Source: Ruminococcaceae bacterium UBA3710 (lineage in GTDB: Bacteria > Bacillota > Clostridia > Oscillospirales > Acutalibacteraceae). From it: DNA of 52,084 nt. A program made the position numbers and the translations under genes. The stretch lies in assembly GCA_002371985.1 (NCBI GenBank), contig DFHZ01000154.1, forward strand, positions 1 through 52,084. Direction: 5' to 3'. Under the pieces are notes generated by a model. The model was not told the origin of the DNA, did no database searches, and saw only the letters and a program-made list of their open reading frames with translations. Of this stretch, positions 1-7,898 are shown piece after piece; position 1 is the first letter of the stretch; every line of letters begins with the position of its first letter.

Positions 1-2
1 CA

Positions 3-305
3 ATAAAAATGGCAAAGGAGCAGGGTTTGTCCCTCAACCCCACCAAAATTTCAGGCAGTTGCGGAAGACTTATGTGTTGCCTTAAATATGAGCAAGATTC
101 TTATGAGTATCTTATGAAAATTACTCCGGGTATCGGCGATTCGGTTAAAACACCCGAAGGTGTCGGTACGGTTGTTGATGTCAATATGATTACAGGTAAC
201 TTGATTGTAAAACCGAATACCGAAGACGGCATACCTTATAAGGTTAATCGTAAAGATGTCAAAATTTTAAAAAACAGGAAAAAGAATGTAACGAATGAAA
301 ATTAA
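3..305 (+). CDS. RicT/YaaT (PSP1 domain) family protein, C-terminal part
   Basis: This is the 3' end of a PSP1-domain gene that enters from the left edge; the frame is already open at the first bases, so the Met at 9 is internal. The segment LSLNPTKISGSCGRLMCCLKYE, split here only as LSLNPTKISG and CGRLMCCLKYE, is the hallmark of the RicT/YaaT family, whose clustered cysteines bind an Fe-S cluster. In Bacillus RicT acts with RicA and RicF on RNase Y and RNA maturation; other members serve in DNA replication or sporulation control. The tail after about residue 90 is basic and family-variable. The stop is at 303-305 and the ferredoxin follows with its own promoter. Family assignment is firm; the exact role is inferred. 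Confidence 0.88.
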   Translation: MKMAKEQGLSLNPTKISGSCGRLMCCLKYEQDSYEYLMKITPGIGDSVKTPEGVGTVVDVNMITGNLIVKPNTEDGIPYKVNRKDVKILKNRKKNVTNEN

Positions 306-312
306 ATTTTTC

Positions 313-341
313 TTGCTTTTTAGGTAGTTTGTTGTTACAAT
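313..341 (+). promoter_or_regulatory. Sigma-A promoter of the ferredoxin gene
   Basis: A -35 box TTGCTT (313-318) and a -10 box TACAAT (336-341) are separated by exactly 17 bases. The predicted start gives a leader of about 50 bases, which contains a small AAAGGC/GCCTTT hairpin at 353-368 before the GGAGGTG ribosome site at 387-393. Confidence 0.6.
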
Positions 342-399
342 ATTCTTGTGAGAAAGGCATTCGCCTTTTACATAAACACTGTGTATGGAGGTGTTCTTG

Positions 400-570
400 A
401 TGGCTTTTAAGATTTCTGATGAGTGTATTAGCTGTGGTGCTTGTGCAGCAGGTTGTCCTTGCGATGCTATCGCAGAGGGTGCTGAGCATTTTGAAATTGA
501 TGCAGATAAGTGCTGCTCTTGCGGTGCTTGTGCAGCAGGTTGTCCTGTTGAAGCAATCAGCGAAGACTAA
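400..570 (+). CDS. 2[4Fe-4S] ferredoxin
   Basis: This 56-residue protein carries two clostridial ferredoxin motifs, CISCGACAAGCP and CCSCGACAAGCP, each a CxxCxxCxxxCP set, so it should hold two [4Fe-4S] clusters as a soluble low-potential electron carrier. The ATG at 400 was chosen because GGAGGTG at 387-393 sits at the right distance; the in-frame ATG at 385 would place that ribosome site inside the coding region. The gene is monocistronic: a 17-spaced promoter lies upstream and a strong hairpin terminator begins 15 bases after the stop. The neighbouring IscR-like regulator and NifS/NifU genes fit an Fe-S theme. Confidence 0.97.
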   Translation: MAFKISDECISCGACAAGCPCDAIAEGAEHFEIDADKCCSCGACAAGCPVEAISED

Positions 571-584
571 TTTAAAATGATTTT

Positions 585-617
585 GGCAGACTTTTTTAAG
601 TCTGCCGATTTTTTATC
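585..617 (+). terminator. Rho-independent terminator of the ferredoxin gene
   Basis: A perfect 9-bp stem, GGCAGACTT (585-593) with AAGTCTGCC (598-606) and a TTTT loop, is followed by GATTTTTTATC. Confidence 0.9.
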
Positions 618-619
618 TA

Positions 620-652
620 AAAAACCGGCAAGTATTTTCTAATACTTGCCGA
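620..652 (-). terminator. Rho-independent terminator of the Rrf2 regulator gene
   Basis: An 11-bp perfect stem, CGGCAAGTATT (626-636) with AATACTTGCCG (641-651). Read on the minus strand it is followed by GTTTTTTAGAT, and it lies just past the regulator's stop codon. It is separate from the ferredoxin terminator, so the two convergent genes each have their own. Confidence 0.85.
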
Positions 653-669
653 TTTTGCTATTTCTATGA

Positions 670-1068
670 CTATTTTAACAAATCCGTTAAATGTTTACTG
701 TAGAAAAAATCGTGGGTTAGTTTATCGTATTCGAGCCACAAAGGAAGTGTTTCGCAAACAGATGCCCTCGGGCAGGGCGCACTACCGTCAACAAGACAGG
801 CTACGGCAGAAAGAGAGCCCTCCATAAGTTCTATAATCTCGCCGATAGGGTATTCTTCCGGTTTACGGATAAGTTTATATCCGCCACCCTTTCCGCTCGT
901 TCCGATTATAAGTCCACCTGCAACCATATCCTTAACTATAATCTCAAGGTATTTTTTAGAAATCTGTTGCCTTTCGGCAATGTCTTTAAGAGGTACATAT
1001 TTATCCTTGCCGTTCTCTGCAAGGTCAATCATAACACGGATAGCATATCTGCCCTTTGTAGAAATCAT
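670..1068 (-). CDS. Rrf2 family transcriptional regulator, IscR-like
   Basis: This 132-residue protein opens with the Rrf2 winged-helix signature MISTKGRYAIRVMIDLA and the family wing GKGGGYKL. Three cysteines lie at about residues 91, 99 and 105 (CLVDGSAPCPRASVC), matching in position the cluster-binding cysteines of IscR-type Fe-S sensors. It is divergent from the cysteine desulfurase and scaffold genes and is expected to repress them and itself according to Fe-S status. The start is supported by GGGGGAA on the minus strand just upstream. Its promoter and that of nifS carry related ACCTA elements. A cysteine-responsive CymR-type role is an alternative, but the three-cysteine motif favours Fe-S sensing. 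Confidence 0.92.
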   Translation of the reverse strand: MISTKGRYAIRVMIDLAENGKDKYVPLKDIAERQQISKKYLEIIVKDMVAGGLIIGTSGKGGGYKLIRKPEEYPIGEIIELMEGSLSAVACLVDGSAPCPRASVCETLPLWLEYDKLTHDFFYSKHLTDLLK

Positions 1069-1097
1069 TTAAAATTCCCCCTTGTTAAACTGACACT

Positions 1098-1126
1098 ATT
1101 ATACAGTAGGTTTATAGGTAAATCAA
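1098..1126 (-). promoter_or_regulatory. Promoter of the Rrf2 regulator with ACCTA repeats
   Basis: On the minus strand TTGATT (1126-1121) and TATAAT (1103-1098) are 17 bases apart. The spacer contains two ACCTA elements in direct orientation, the same pentamer that forms the dyad over the nifS promoter, which suggests autoregulation. Confidence 0.7.
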
Positions 1127-1152
1127 GACCTTTTAGGAAAAATATTTTTAAA

Positions 1153-1186
1153 ACCTATTGACATAGTAGGTAAATGGATATATAAT
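1153..1186 (+). promoter_or_regulatory. nifS operon promoter overlapped by an ACCTA/TAGGT dyad
   Basis: A consensus -35 TTGACA (1158-1163) and consensus -10 TATAAT (1181-1186) have 17-base spacing. The inverted repeat ACCTA (1153-1157) and TAGGT (1167-1171) sits directly over the -35 box. A repressor bound there would block RNA polymerase. The divergent Rrf2 regulator is the obvious candidate. Confidence 0.78.
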
Positions 1187-1219
1187 AACAAACGAAATCA
1201 TTTAAGGGAGTTGAAAGCA

Positions 1220-2404
1220 ATGATTTATGCTGATAATGCCGCTACAACAAGAATGAGCAAGGCATCGATAGAGGCAATGAATTTTGTTATAAATGAAGTA
1301 TGGGGTAACCCGTCAAGCCTTTATACACACGGGCAAAAAGCCAAAGAACTGCTTGAAAAATCAAGGGAAGAAATTGCCGGTTTAATAGGTTGCGAACCTC
1401 GTGAGATTGTTTTCACATCGGGCGGCAGCGAGTCTGACAATCAGGCTATTCTCTCTGCTGCCGAAATAGGAAGAAAAAACGGAAAAATGCATATAGTATC
1501 TTCTGCGTTTGAACACCACGCCGTGCTTCATACACTCGAAAAACTTAAAAAAGAGGGGTTTGAAATAACGCTTCTTGATGTTCATAATGACGGTTTAGTA
1601 AACCCTTGTGAACTTGAATCTGCCATAAAAGATAATACCTGCCTTGTTTCGATTATGTTTGCTAATAACGAAATAGGAACTATACAACCGATAAAGGAAA
1701 TAGGAGAAATATGCCGAAAGAAAAATGTAATTTTTCATACAGACGCAGTACAGGCAGTCGGGCATATCCCCATAAATGTAAAGGAATTAAAAGTTGATAT
1801 GTTGTCGGCTTCGGCTCATAAATTCAAAGGACCTAAAGGTGTAGGCTTTTTGTATGTTAAAAAAGGAATTAAACTCAAAAATCTGATTGAGGGCGGAGCA
1901 CAAGAGCGAGGAAAACGGGGCGGAACAGAAAATCTGCCCGGTATAGTTGCTATGGCGACGGCTTTAAAGGAAGCGGTTGCCGGTATTGCAGATAACACTC
2001 CTCATATTATTGCAGTAAGAAATAAAATTATTGAGGGTTTAAATGATATACCGCATTCGATACTTAACGGCGATATAGAAAATAGATTGCCGGGCAATAT
2101 AAATTTCTGCTTTGAAGGTATAGAAGGAGAAGCATTGTTATTACTTCTTGACGACAAGGGTATTTCTGCTTCGTCGGGGAGTGCTTGTACATCGGGTTCG
2201 CTTGACCCGAGCCATGTTCTTCTTGCAATAGGCAGAGTTCACGATATTGCACACGGCTCTTTAAGACTCAGCATAGACGAGAGCATAACAGAAGAAGATG
2301 CAGATTATATCATTAAATCTGTTAAAGAAGTTGTCGAATATTTGAGGAGTTTTTCGCCGATTTGGAGAGAACTCGTATCAGGTAAAAAAGAATTTATTTT
2401 ATAA
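1220..2404 (+). CDS. Cysteine desulfurase, NifS/IscS family
   Basis: This 394-residue PLP enzyme removes sulfur from cysteine to form alanine and a protein persulfide for Fe-S clusters and tRNA thiolation. Visible motifs are the N-terminal YADNAATT, the PLP-lysine region SASAHKFKGPKG and the mobile-loop catalytic cysteine in SSGSACTSGS. ATG at 1220 is preferred to the in-frame TTG at 1211, because AAGGGAG at 1204-1209 would nearly abut the TTG but is well placed for the ATG. It heads the operon with nifU (12-base gap) and mnmA. The promoter carries an Rrf2-type dyad. The clostridial NifS-like subgroup is the best fit. Confidence 0.96.
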   Translation: MIYADNAATTRMSKASIEAMNFVINEVWGNPSSLYTHGQKAKELLEKSREEIAGLIGCEPREIVFTSGGSESDNQAILSAAEIGRKNGKMHIVSSAFEHHAVLHTLEKLKKEGFEITLLDVHNDGLVNPCELESAIKDNTCLVSIMFANNEIGTIQPIKEIGEICRKKNVIFHTDAVQAVGHIPINVKELKVDMLSASAHKFKGPKGVGFLYVKKGIKLKNLIEGGAQERGKRGGTENLPGIVAMATALKEAVAGIADNTPHIIAVRNKIIEGLNDIPHSILNGDIENRLPGNINFCFEGIEGEALLLLLDDKGISASSGSACTSGSLDPSHVLLAIGRVHDIAHGSLRLSIDESITEEDADYIIKSVKEVVEYLRSFSPIWRELVSGKKEFIL

Positions 2405-2416
2405 GGAGCGATAGTT

Positions 2417-2800
2417 ATGGCACTATATAGTGAAAAGGTTATGGACCATTTCAGAAACCCACGGAATTTAGGTGTTATTGAAGATGCTGACGGAATAGGA
2501 GAAGTCGGCAATGTTAAATGCGGAGATATTATGAAAATGTATCTCAAAATTGAAGATGATATTGTAAAGGATGTCAAGTTTGAAACATTCGGTTGCGGAA
2601 GTGCAATCGCATCAAGTTCTATGGCAACCGAACTCATTAAAGGAAAACCTTTAAGTGAAGTGAAAAAACTTACCAATAAGGCAGTAGCCGAAGCACTTGA
2701 CGGACTACCCGATTATAAAATGCATTGCAGTGTTTTGGCGGAAGAAGCAATACAGTCTGCCCTTGAAGACTACGAAAAAAGAAGCGGAAAGAAAATATAA
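2417..2800 (+). CDS. Fe-S cluster scaffold, NifU/IscU N-terminal family
   Basis: This 127-residue protein opens MALYSEKVMDHFRNPRNLG, typical of clostridial IscU-like scaffolds. Three conserved cysteines appear in NVKCGDIMK, FGCGSAIASSS and KMHCSVLAEEA, the ligands on which a nascent [2Fe-2S] or [4Fe-4S] cluster is built. It lacks the C-terminal NifU-type extension and matches the short clostridial form. AAGGAG lies 8 bases before the start. It lies between the desulfurase and the tRNA thiolase genes with very short gaps, so all three should share one transcript. Confidence 0.95.
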   Translation: MALYSEKVMDHFRNPRNLGVIEDADGIGEVGNVKCGDIMKMYLKIEDDIVKDVKFETFGCGSAIASSSMATELIKGKPLSEVKKLTNKAVAEALDGLPDYKMHCSVLAEEAIQSALEDYEKRSGKKI

Positions 2801-2805
2801 AATTT

Positions 2806-3873
2806 ATGGACAAAGTAGTTGTAGGGATGTCCGGTGGGGTCGATAGTGCGGTAGCGGCATATTTGCTGAAACAAGCCGGATATGATGTAATAGGTATTAC
2901 TCTTCGCGTTTGGCAGGGGGATGACGGTAACGATGGTCGGTGTTGTGATATTGACGATGCGAGAAGTGTGGCTAACAAACTAAAAATACCGTATTATCCT
3001 ATAAACTGCATATCGGATTTTAAAAAGTGCGTTGTTGAGCCTTTTGTAAACGGTTATCTTTGCGGTTTAACTCCAAACCCATGCATTGAGTGTAATCGTT
3101 TTGTAAAATGGGAAAAACTTCTTTACTATGCAAATGTAGTAGGTGCAAAGTATGTAGCAACGGGACACTATGCTTCGGTAGTAAAAACAACTGATGGAAG
3201 ATATACACTAAAAAAAGCAATGCACACCGAAAAAGACCAGACATATATGCTTTATAAACTAACACAAGAGCAACTGTCGAGAACACTTATGCCACTTGGA
3301 AATCTCTCAAAAAAAGAGGTAAGAAAAATAGCGGAAAATATAGATATTTCGCTTTCGCAAAAGAAAGATTCGCAAGAGGTTTGTTTTGTAACAGAAGGTA
3401 GTTATGCAGACTATATAACCAGAACTATATCTCCAAAATACAGTTCTGGATTGATTGTAGATGAGAACGGGAATATTCTCGGTAAACATAAAGGTATTAT
3501 GCATTATACAATAGGTCAAAGAAAAGGTCTCGGAATAGCAACCGGTTATCCGATTTATGTAAAAGAAATCTGCTCAGACGAAAATAAAATAGTAGTCGGA
3601 AACGAACAGTCGCTTTACAGCAGGAAACTAATATGCAAAGACCTGAATTTTATGAGCATTTCCGAATTAAATAATAACGATAAGATTTCTTGTTTTGTAA
3701 AAGTGAGGTATCGTCATACCGCTCAACCGGCACATATTGAGCCAACAAGCGATAGTTTACTGCAAATAGAGTTTGAAGAGCCGATAAGAGCCGCAACACC
3801 TGGACAGTCGGCAGTTTTTTATAATGGCGACGGTTGTATAATAGGCGGCGGCATTATAGCCAAAGTATTATAA
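2806..3873 (+). CDS. mnmA: tRNA-specific 2-thiouridylase MnmA
   Basis: This 355-residue ATP-dependent enzyme makes 2-thiouridine at tRNA wobble position 34 of Lys, Glu and Gln tRNAs. The N-terminal PP-loop GMSGGVDSAVAAYLL is intact. The two catalytic cysteines are in NPCIECNRFVKW and QEVCFV, and the family motif HYTIGQRKGLGI is present. It starts 6 bases after the nifU stop. Co-transcription with the desulfurase is functionally sensible because NifS/IscS-type proteins supply the persulfide that MnmA uses. Confidence 0.97.
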   Translation: MDKVVVGMSGGVDSAVAAYLLKQAGYDVIGITLRVWQGDDGNDGRCCDIDDARSVANKLKIPYYPINCISDFKKCVVEPFVNGYLCGLTPNPCIECNRFVKWEKLLYYANVVGAKYVATGHYASVVKTTDGRYTLKKAMHTEKDQTYMLYKLTQEQLSRTLMPLGNLSKKEVRKIAENIDISLSQKKDSQEVCFVTEGSYADYITRTISPKYSSGLIVDENGNILGKHKGIMHYTIGQRKGLGIATGYPIYVKEICSDENKIVVGNEQSLYSRKLICKDLNFMSISELNNNDKISCFVKVRYRHTAQPAHIEPTSDSLLQIEFEEPIRAATPGQSAVFYNGDGCIIGGGIIAKVL

Positions 3874-3909
3874 TAGGGCGATAAGTCAAGTGTAAATGGG
3901 GTATTAAGT

Positions 3910-4815
3910 ATGAATATTACTCAACTTAAATATGTTATAGAAACAGCCGGTTCGTCCTCTATGCGTGAAGCGTCTACTAAATTATATATTACACAACCTG
4001 CTCTTTCTTCAAGTATAAGAGAGTTAGAAGAAGAACTCGGAATTGTTATTTTTGAAAGGACAAATAAAGGAATATCCGTTACAGACGACGGTCGTGAGTT
4101 TTTAAATTATGCTAAAAAAGCGGTTGGACAGTATGAAATACTTGAAGACCGCTATTTATTAAACAACGGCATTAAAGAGATGTTTTCGGTTTCCACCCAA
4201 CATTACAATTTTGCAATAAAGGCATTTACCGATGTTATAAAGAAAGTAAATCCGAAAAAATATATTTTTTCTATCCACGAAACAAAAACCAAAGAGGTAC
4301 TTGACGATGTAGGAAGTCTTAAAAGTGAGGTTGGGATAATATCCTTTTCAGGCTCAAATGAAGCACTTATAAAAAAGTTTTTCCGTGATTATCAACTTGA
4401 ATTTTCGCCCCTTATGAAACGGGATACTTATGTATATGTTTGGAAAAATCACATATTTGCCGACAGAAAAGAAATTTCTATTGAAGAAATGTCAGATTTC
4501 CCGTGCGTTTCTTTTGACCAAAGCAGCGACGGAAATTTTTATTTGACAGAAGAAGCAATGGCGGATTATTCATTCGATAAAATGATAAAATCTGACGACC
4601 GTGCAACTACTATGGAGATTATAGCAGAACTCGGAGGGTATTCCGTAGGTTCGGGAATGCTGTCAAAAGACGATTCAATCTTACAGGGGCTTGTTGCAAT
4701 AAAAATGAAAGAGGAAGACCCTCTTACAATAGGATACATAACAAGAAAAGGGAGTATTTTATCTAAATACGGAGAGGAATATATAAAAGAGCTTTCAAAG
4801 TATAATGAACTCTGA
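3910..4815 (+). CDS. LysR family transcriptional regulator of sulfur assimilation
   Basis: A 301-residue LysR-type regulator. Residues 1-60 form the winged helix (MNITQLKYVIETAGSSSMREAS, then ITQPALSSSIRELEEELG), followed by a linker helix and an effector domain. It is directly upstream of metY and cysK on the same strand, with 171 bases between. That gap holds a TGATAA/TTATCA dyad about 66 bases before the predicted metY transcription start, the usual LysR binding position. This supports activation of the sulfur genes, as by CysB, CysL or CmbR proteins, perhaps with O-acetylserine or O-acetylhomoserine as effector. The target is inferred from position; the family is clear. Confidence 0.93.
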   Translation: MNITQLKYVIETAGSSSMREASTKLYITQPALSSSIRELEEELGIVIFERTNKGISVTDDGREFLNYAKKAVGQYEILEDRYLLNNGIKEMFSVSTQHYNFAIKAFTDVIKKVNPKKYIFSIHETKTKEVLDDVGSLKSEVGIISFSGSNEALIKKFFRDYQLEFSPLMKRDTYVYVWKNHIFADRKEISIEEMSDFPCVSFDQSSDGNFYLTEEAMADYSFDKMIKSDDRATTMEIIAELGGYSVGSGMLSKDDSILQGLVAIKMKEEDPLTIGYITRKGSILSKYGEEYIKELSKYNEL

Positions 4816-4832
4816 AACCGGTATATTTTTTG

Positions 4833-4851
4833 TGATAACATTTGCTTATCA
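4833..4851 (+). promoter_or_regulatory. LysR-box-like dyad upstream of metY
   Basis: The sequence TGATAACATTTGCTTATCA is a perfect 6-bp inverted repeat (TGATAA/TTATCA) around a 7-base centre. Its centre is about 66 bases before the predicted transcription start at about 4908, the classical recognition site position for LysR activators. Confidence 0.6.
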
Positions 4852-4872
4852 TCGATAATAAATACAAGCAAA

Positions 4873-4901
4873 TTTACAAAATATGGTGTTCTTAATATAA
4901 T
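4873..4901 (+). promoter_or_regulatory. Promoter of metY-cysK
   Basis: A -35 TTTACA (4873-4878) and a consensus -10 TATAAT (4896-4901) are separated by 17 bases. The leader of about 80 bases shows no S-box or T-box folding that could be recognised by eye. Confidence 0.7.
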
Positions 4902-4986
4902 TGAAGTATAGAAAAAAGAGATGTGAATTTCCAAAGGAAAAATAATCTGTTTTATCTAAACTTGAAAATGAGAAAGGGAAACTATT

Positions 4987-6270
4987 ATGAGTGGATATAA
5001 ATTTGAAACTTTGCAATTACATGTAGGACAGGAACAAGCAGACCCTGCAACCGATTCAAGAGCAGTTCCGATTTATCAAACGACATCTTATGTTTTTCAT
5101 AACAGTAAACATGCCGCAGACCGTTTCGGACTTGCCGATGCCGGTAACATTTATGGGAGACTTACAAATACTACGCAGGATGTTCTTGAAAAAAGAATTG
5201 CCGCACTTGAAGGTGGCAGTGCGGCTTTGGCTTTGGCATCGGGAGCGGCGGCGATAACTTATACTGTTGAAGCACTTGCCGCAAACGGCGGACATATAGT
5301 AGCACAGAAAACAATTTATGGCGGTACATTAAATCTGTTGTCTCATACTCTTCCGCAGTACGGAATAAAAACAACATTTGTTGATATACATAATTTAAAA
5401 GAGGTGGAAGATGCCATAACGGATAATACCCGTGGGATATTCCTTGAGACCCTGGGAAATCCGAACAGCGATATTCCAGATATTGACGCTATTGCCGATA
5501 TTGCTCACAAATACGGTATTCCGGTTGTGGTTGACAATACTTTTGGTACGCCGTATCTCATTCGCCCGATTGAACACGGAGCAGATATTGTTGTCCATTC
5601 TGCCACAAAGTTTATCGGTGGTCATGGTACTACACTCGGCGGTATTATCGTAGAGTCCGGCAAATTTAATTGGAAGTTAAGCGGAAAATATCCGAATATT
5701 GCCGAGCCTAATCCGAGTTATCACGGAGTTTCGTTTTTTGATGCGGTAGGTCCTGCGGCATTCGTTACATATATAAGGGCAATACTTCTAAGAGATACAG
5801 GTGCCTCAATTTCGCCTTTTAATGCTTTTCTTCTTTTACAAGGTGTTGAAACGCTGTCGCTTAGATTGGAAAGACATTCTGAAAACACAAAAAAGGTTGT
5901 CGAATATCTTTCAAAACATCCGCTTGTAGAAAAGGTTAACCATCCGTCTTTGCCTGAGCATCCAAATCACGCACTTTATGAAAAATACTTTAAAAACGGC
6001 GGTGCATCAATCTTTACATTTGATATTAAGGGCGGACAGGAAGAAGCGTGGAAGTTTATAGATAATCTGACCGTTTTTTCGCTTTTGGCAAATGTAGCGG
6101 ATGTGAAGAGTCTTGTTATCCACCCTGCTTCCACTACTCATTCACAACTTACACAAGAAGAACTCTTAGACCGTGGCATTAAACCAAATACAATAAGACT
6201 TTCTATCGGAACCGAACATATTGATGATATTATCACCGACCTTGAAAAGGGTTTTGAAGCAATAAGATAA
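4987..6270 (+). CDS. O-acetylhomoserine sulfhydrylase (MetY type)
   Basis: A 427-residue Cys/Met-metabolism PLP enzyme that joins sulfide to O-acetylhomoserine to make homocysteine. The N-terminus [30 protein letters not shown] is typical of the MetY branch, shown here for identification as [10 protein letters not shown] and [12 protein letters not shown]. The PLP lysine is in [12 protein letters not shown], and length and insertions match MetY rather than the shorter MetB or MetC enzymes. AGGGAAA lies just upstream. It is followed after 27 bases by cysK and is probably controlled by the upstream LysR protein. Confidence 0.94.
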   Translation: MSGYKFETLQLHVGQEQADPATDSRAVPIYQTTSYVFHNSKHAADRFGLADAGNIYGRLTNTTQDVLEKRIAALEGGSAALALASGAAAITYTVEALAANGGHIVAQKTIYGGTLNLLSHTLPQYGIKTTFVDIHNLKEVEDAITDNTRGIFLETLGNPNSDIPDIDAIADIAHKYGIPVVVDNTFGTPYLIRPIEHGADIVVHSATKFIGGHGTTLGGIIVESGKFNWKLSGKYPNIAEPNPSYHGVSFFDAVGPAAFVTYIRAILLRDTGASISPFNAFLLLQGVETLSLRLERHSENTKKVVEYLSKHPLVEKVNHPSLPEHPNHALYEKYFKNGGASIFTFDIKGGQEEAWKFIDNLTVFSLLANVADVKSLVIHPASTTHSQLTQEELLDRGIKPNTIRLSIGTEHIDDIITDLEKGFEAIR

Positions 6271-6297
6271 TTTTTAATTTTGAAAGGAAATGATATT

Positions 6298-7230
6298 ATG
6301 TCAAAAATTTATACTTCTGCCGACCAACTTATAGGAAAAACTCCTCTGCTTGAACTCACACACATTGAAAAAGAATACTCTCTTAAAGCAAAAATTGTTG
6401 CAAAACTTGAATATTTTAACCCGGCAGGTTCTGTGAAGGACAGAATTGCCAAGGCTATGATTGATGATGCTGAAGTCTCAGGGAAACTTAAAGAAGGCTC
6501 TGTAATTATCGAGCCCACCTCGGGAAATACAGGTATAGGTCTTGCCTCGGTTGCGGCAGCAAGGGGATACAGACTGATATTGACAATGCCCGAAACAATG
6601 TCGGTAGAACGCCGTCAACTTATTAAGGCATACGGAGCGGAAATTGTACTTACTGACGGTGCTAAAGGTATGAAAGGTGCTATCGAAAAAGCAAATGAAC
6701 TCGCAAAAGAAATTCCAAACAGTTTTATTCCCGGTCAGTTCGTAAACCCGGCAAACCCGACGGCACACAGAGAAAATACAGGTCCTGAAATATGGGAAGA
6801 TACCGAAGGACAGGTTGACATTTTTGTAGCAGGAGTAGGAACGGGCGGAACTGTTACAGGTGTCGGCGAATATCTGAAATCAAAAAATTCCGATATTAAA
6901 ATCGTAGCCGTTGAACCGGCAAGTTCTGCCGTACTTTCGACAGGTGTTGCCGGACCGCACAAGATTCAGGGAATAGGAGCCGGTTTTGTGCCTGATGTTC
7001 TTAATAAGAATATATATGACGAGATTATAACCGTTTCTAATGAAGATGCTTTTGCAACGGGAAAAGCAATAGGAAAGAATGAGGGTGTTTTGGTCGGAAT
7101 TTCTTCGGGTGCCGCTGTAAGTGCGGCGATAGCCCTTGCAAAGCGACCCGAAAATGAGGGCAAAACTATTGTTGTGCTTCTGCCTGATACAGGGGACAGG
7201 TACCTTTCTACTCCGTTGTTTTCAGAATAA
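6298..7230 (+). CDS. cysK: Cysteine synthase (O-acetylserine sulfhydrylase)
   Basis: A 310-residue PLP enzyme that makes cysteine from O-acetylserine and sulfide. The PLP lysine is in [11 protein letters not shown], the substrate loop in [10 protein letters not shown], and the phosphate-binding loop in [13 protein letters not shown] at 6298 was chosen because GAAAGGA sits 10 bases upstream; the in-frame TTG at 6280 lies ahead of that site. The gene shares the metY promoter and ends at a hairpin terminator, so the pair forms a two-gene sulfide-assimilation operon. The sequence is nearer the CysK than the CBS-like or thermophilic branch, judged by eye only. Confidence 0.96.
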   Translation: MSKIYTSADQLIGKTPLLELTHIEKEYSLKAKIVAKLEYFNPAGSVKDRIAKAMIDDAEVSGKLKEGSVIIEPTSGNTGIGLASVAAARGYRLILTMPETMSVERRQLIKAYGAEIVLTDGAKGMKGAIEKANELAKEIPNSFIPGQFVNPANPTAHRENTGPEIWEDTEGQVDIFVAGVGTGGTVTGVGEYLKSKNSDIKIVAVEPASSAVLSTGVAGPHKIQGIGAGFVPDVLNKNIYDEIITVSNEDAFATGKAIGKNEGVLVGISSGAAVSAAIALAKRPENEGKTIVVLLPDTGDRYLSTPLFSE

Positions 7231-7248
7231 TAAGCGATTTTAAATTTT

Positions 7249-7281
7249 CGGCATCCGTATTTTTCGGATGCCGTATTTTAT
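7249..7281 (+). terminator. Terminator of the metY-cysK operon
   Basis: A 9-bp stem, CGGCATCCG (7249-7257) with CGGATGCCG (7265-7273), followed by TATTTTATT. Confidence 0.82.
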
Positions 7282-7298
7282 TAAAAGGGGGAATACTT

Positions 7299-7850
7299 AT
7301 AAAAAAGAGTAATCACCTATTAAAAATCACAACTACAGCAGTAATGATAGCATTAACATGCGTACTGACAATTATAGTGAGAATACCGTCGCCTACAAAA
7401 GGTTATATGAATTTAGGCGATTGTTCTGTTTTAATATGCGGTTGGTTGTTGGGACCAATCTACGGAACTATTGCCGGTGGATTAGGCTCTGCTTTTGCGG
7501 ATTTCCTTTCCGGTTATCCGATATACATTCCCGCAACACTGATAATTAAATCAATTATGGCGTTTATTATGTCGCTTGTTCCGTATATTTTTTTAGGAAA
7601 AGAAAACCGTTATATGCGTTTGGCATTTGGAGTAAGTGCAGTGATTGCCGAATTATTTATGGTGTTCGGATACTATCTTTATGAGGCCGTCATAATCGGA
7701 GAGGGTTTTATAACTGCTTTTTCGGGTGTTTTCGGAAATGTTGCTCAGGGAATAGCAGGAATTGTAGGTGCCTATTTTATTCTTGAATTTTTAAGTCGCA
7801 CGAAAGTTGTCAGTATATATAAAACCGTTGGTTTTAAAAATAAAAAATGA
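7299..7850 (+). CDS. ECF transporter S component, probable AUA start
   Basis: A small hydrophobic protein of the ECF vitamin-transporter substrate-binding class, marked by GYMNLGDCSVLICGWLLGPIYG and five to six membrane segments. It should pair with a shared EcfAAT module encoded elsewhere; substrate unknown. The only in-frame ATG is at 7344 and has no ribosome site. A strong AAGGGGGAA (7285-7293) lies 7 bases ahead of an in-frame ATA at 7299, which would add the residues KKSNHLLKITTTAV that S components normally carry before the first membrane helix. I therefore annotate from 7299; if AUA is not used, the gene begins at 7344 (168 residues). No riboswitch was recognised upstream. Confidence 0.75.
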   Translation: MKKSNHLLKITTTAVMIALTCVLTIIVRIPSPTKGYMNLGDCSVLICGWLLGPIYGTIAGGLGSAFADFLSGYPIYIPATLIIKSIMAFIMSLVPYIFLGKENRYMRLAFGVSAVIAELFMVFGYYLYEAVIIGEGFITAFSGVFGNVAQGIAGIVGAYFILEFLSRTKVVSIYKTVGFKNKK

Positions 7851-7862
7851 GTTCATATAAAA

Positions 7863-7892
7863 AACCGAACCCGAAAAATATCGGGTTCGGTT
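7863..7892. terminator. Bidirectional terminator between the ECF S component and a lipoprotein
   Basis: A 12-bp stem, AACCGAACCCGA (7863-7874) with TCGGGTTCGGTT (7881-7892). The T-run is better on the minus strand (GGTTTTTTATAT) than on the plus strand, so it mainly serves the lipoprotein gene at 7899-8507. Confidence 0.85.
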
Positions 7893-7898
7893 TAATGT

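Noticed and set aside
385..399. Upstream in-frame ATG for the ferredoxin
   Set aside because: It would place the GGAGGTG ribosome site inside the gene and add residues not seen in ferredoxins.
4816..4986. Possible SAM or T-box riboswitch before metY
   Set aside because: No conserved helices or T-box sequence could be found by eye; the region is explained by a LysR dyad and a promoter.
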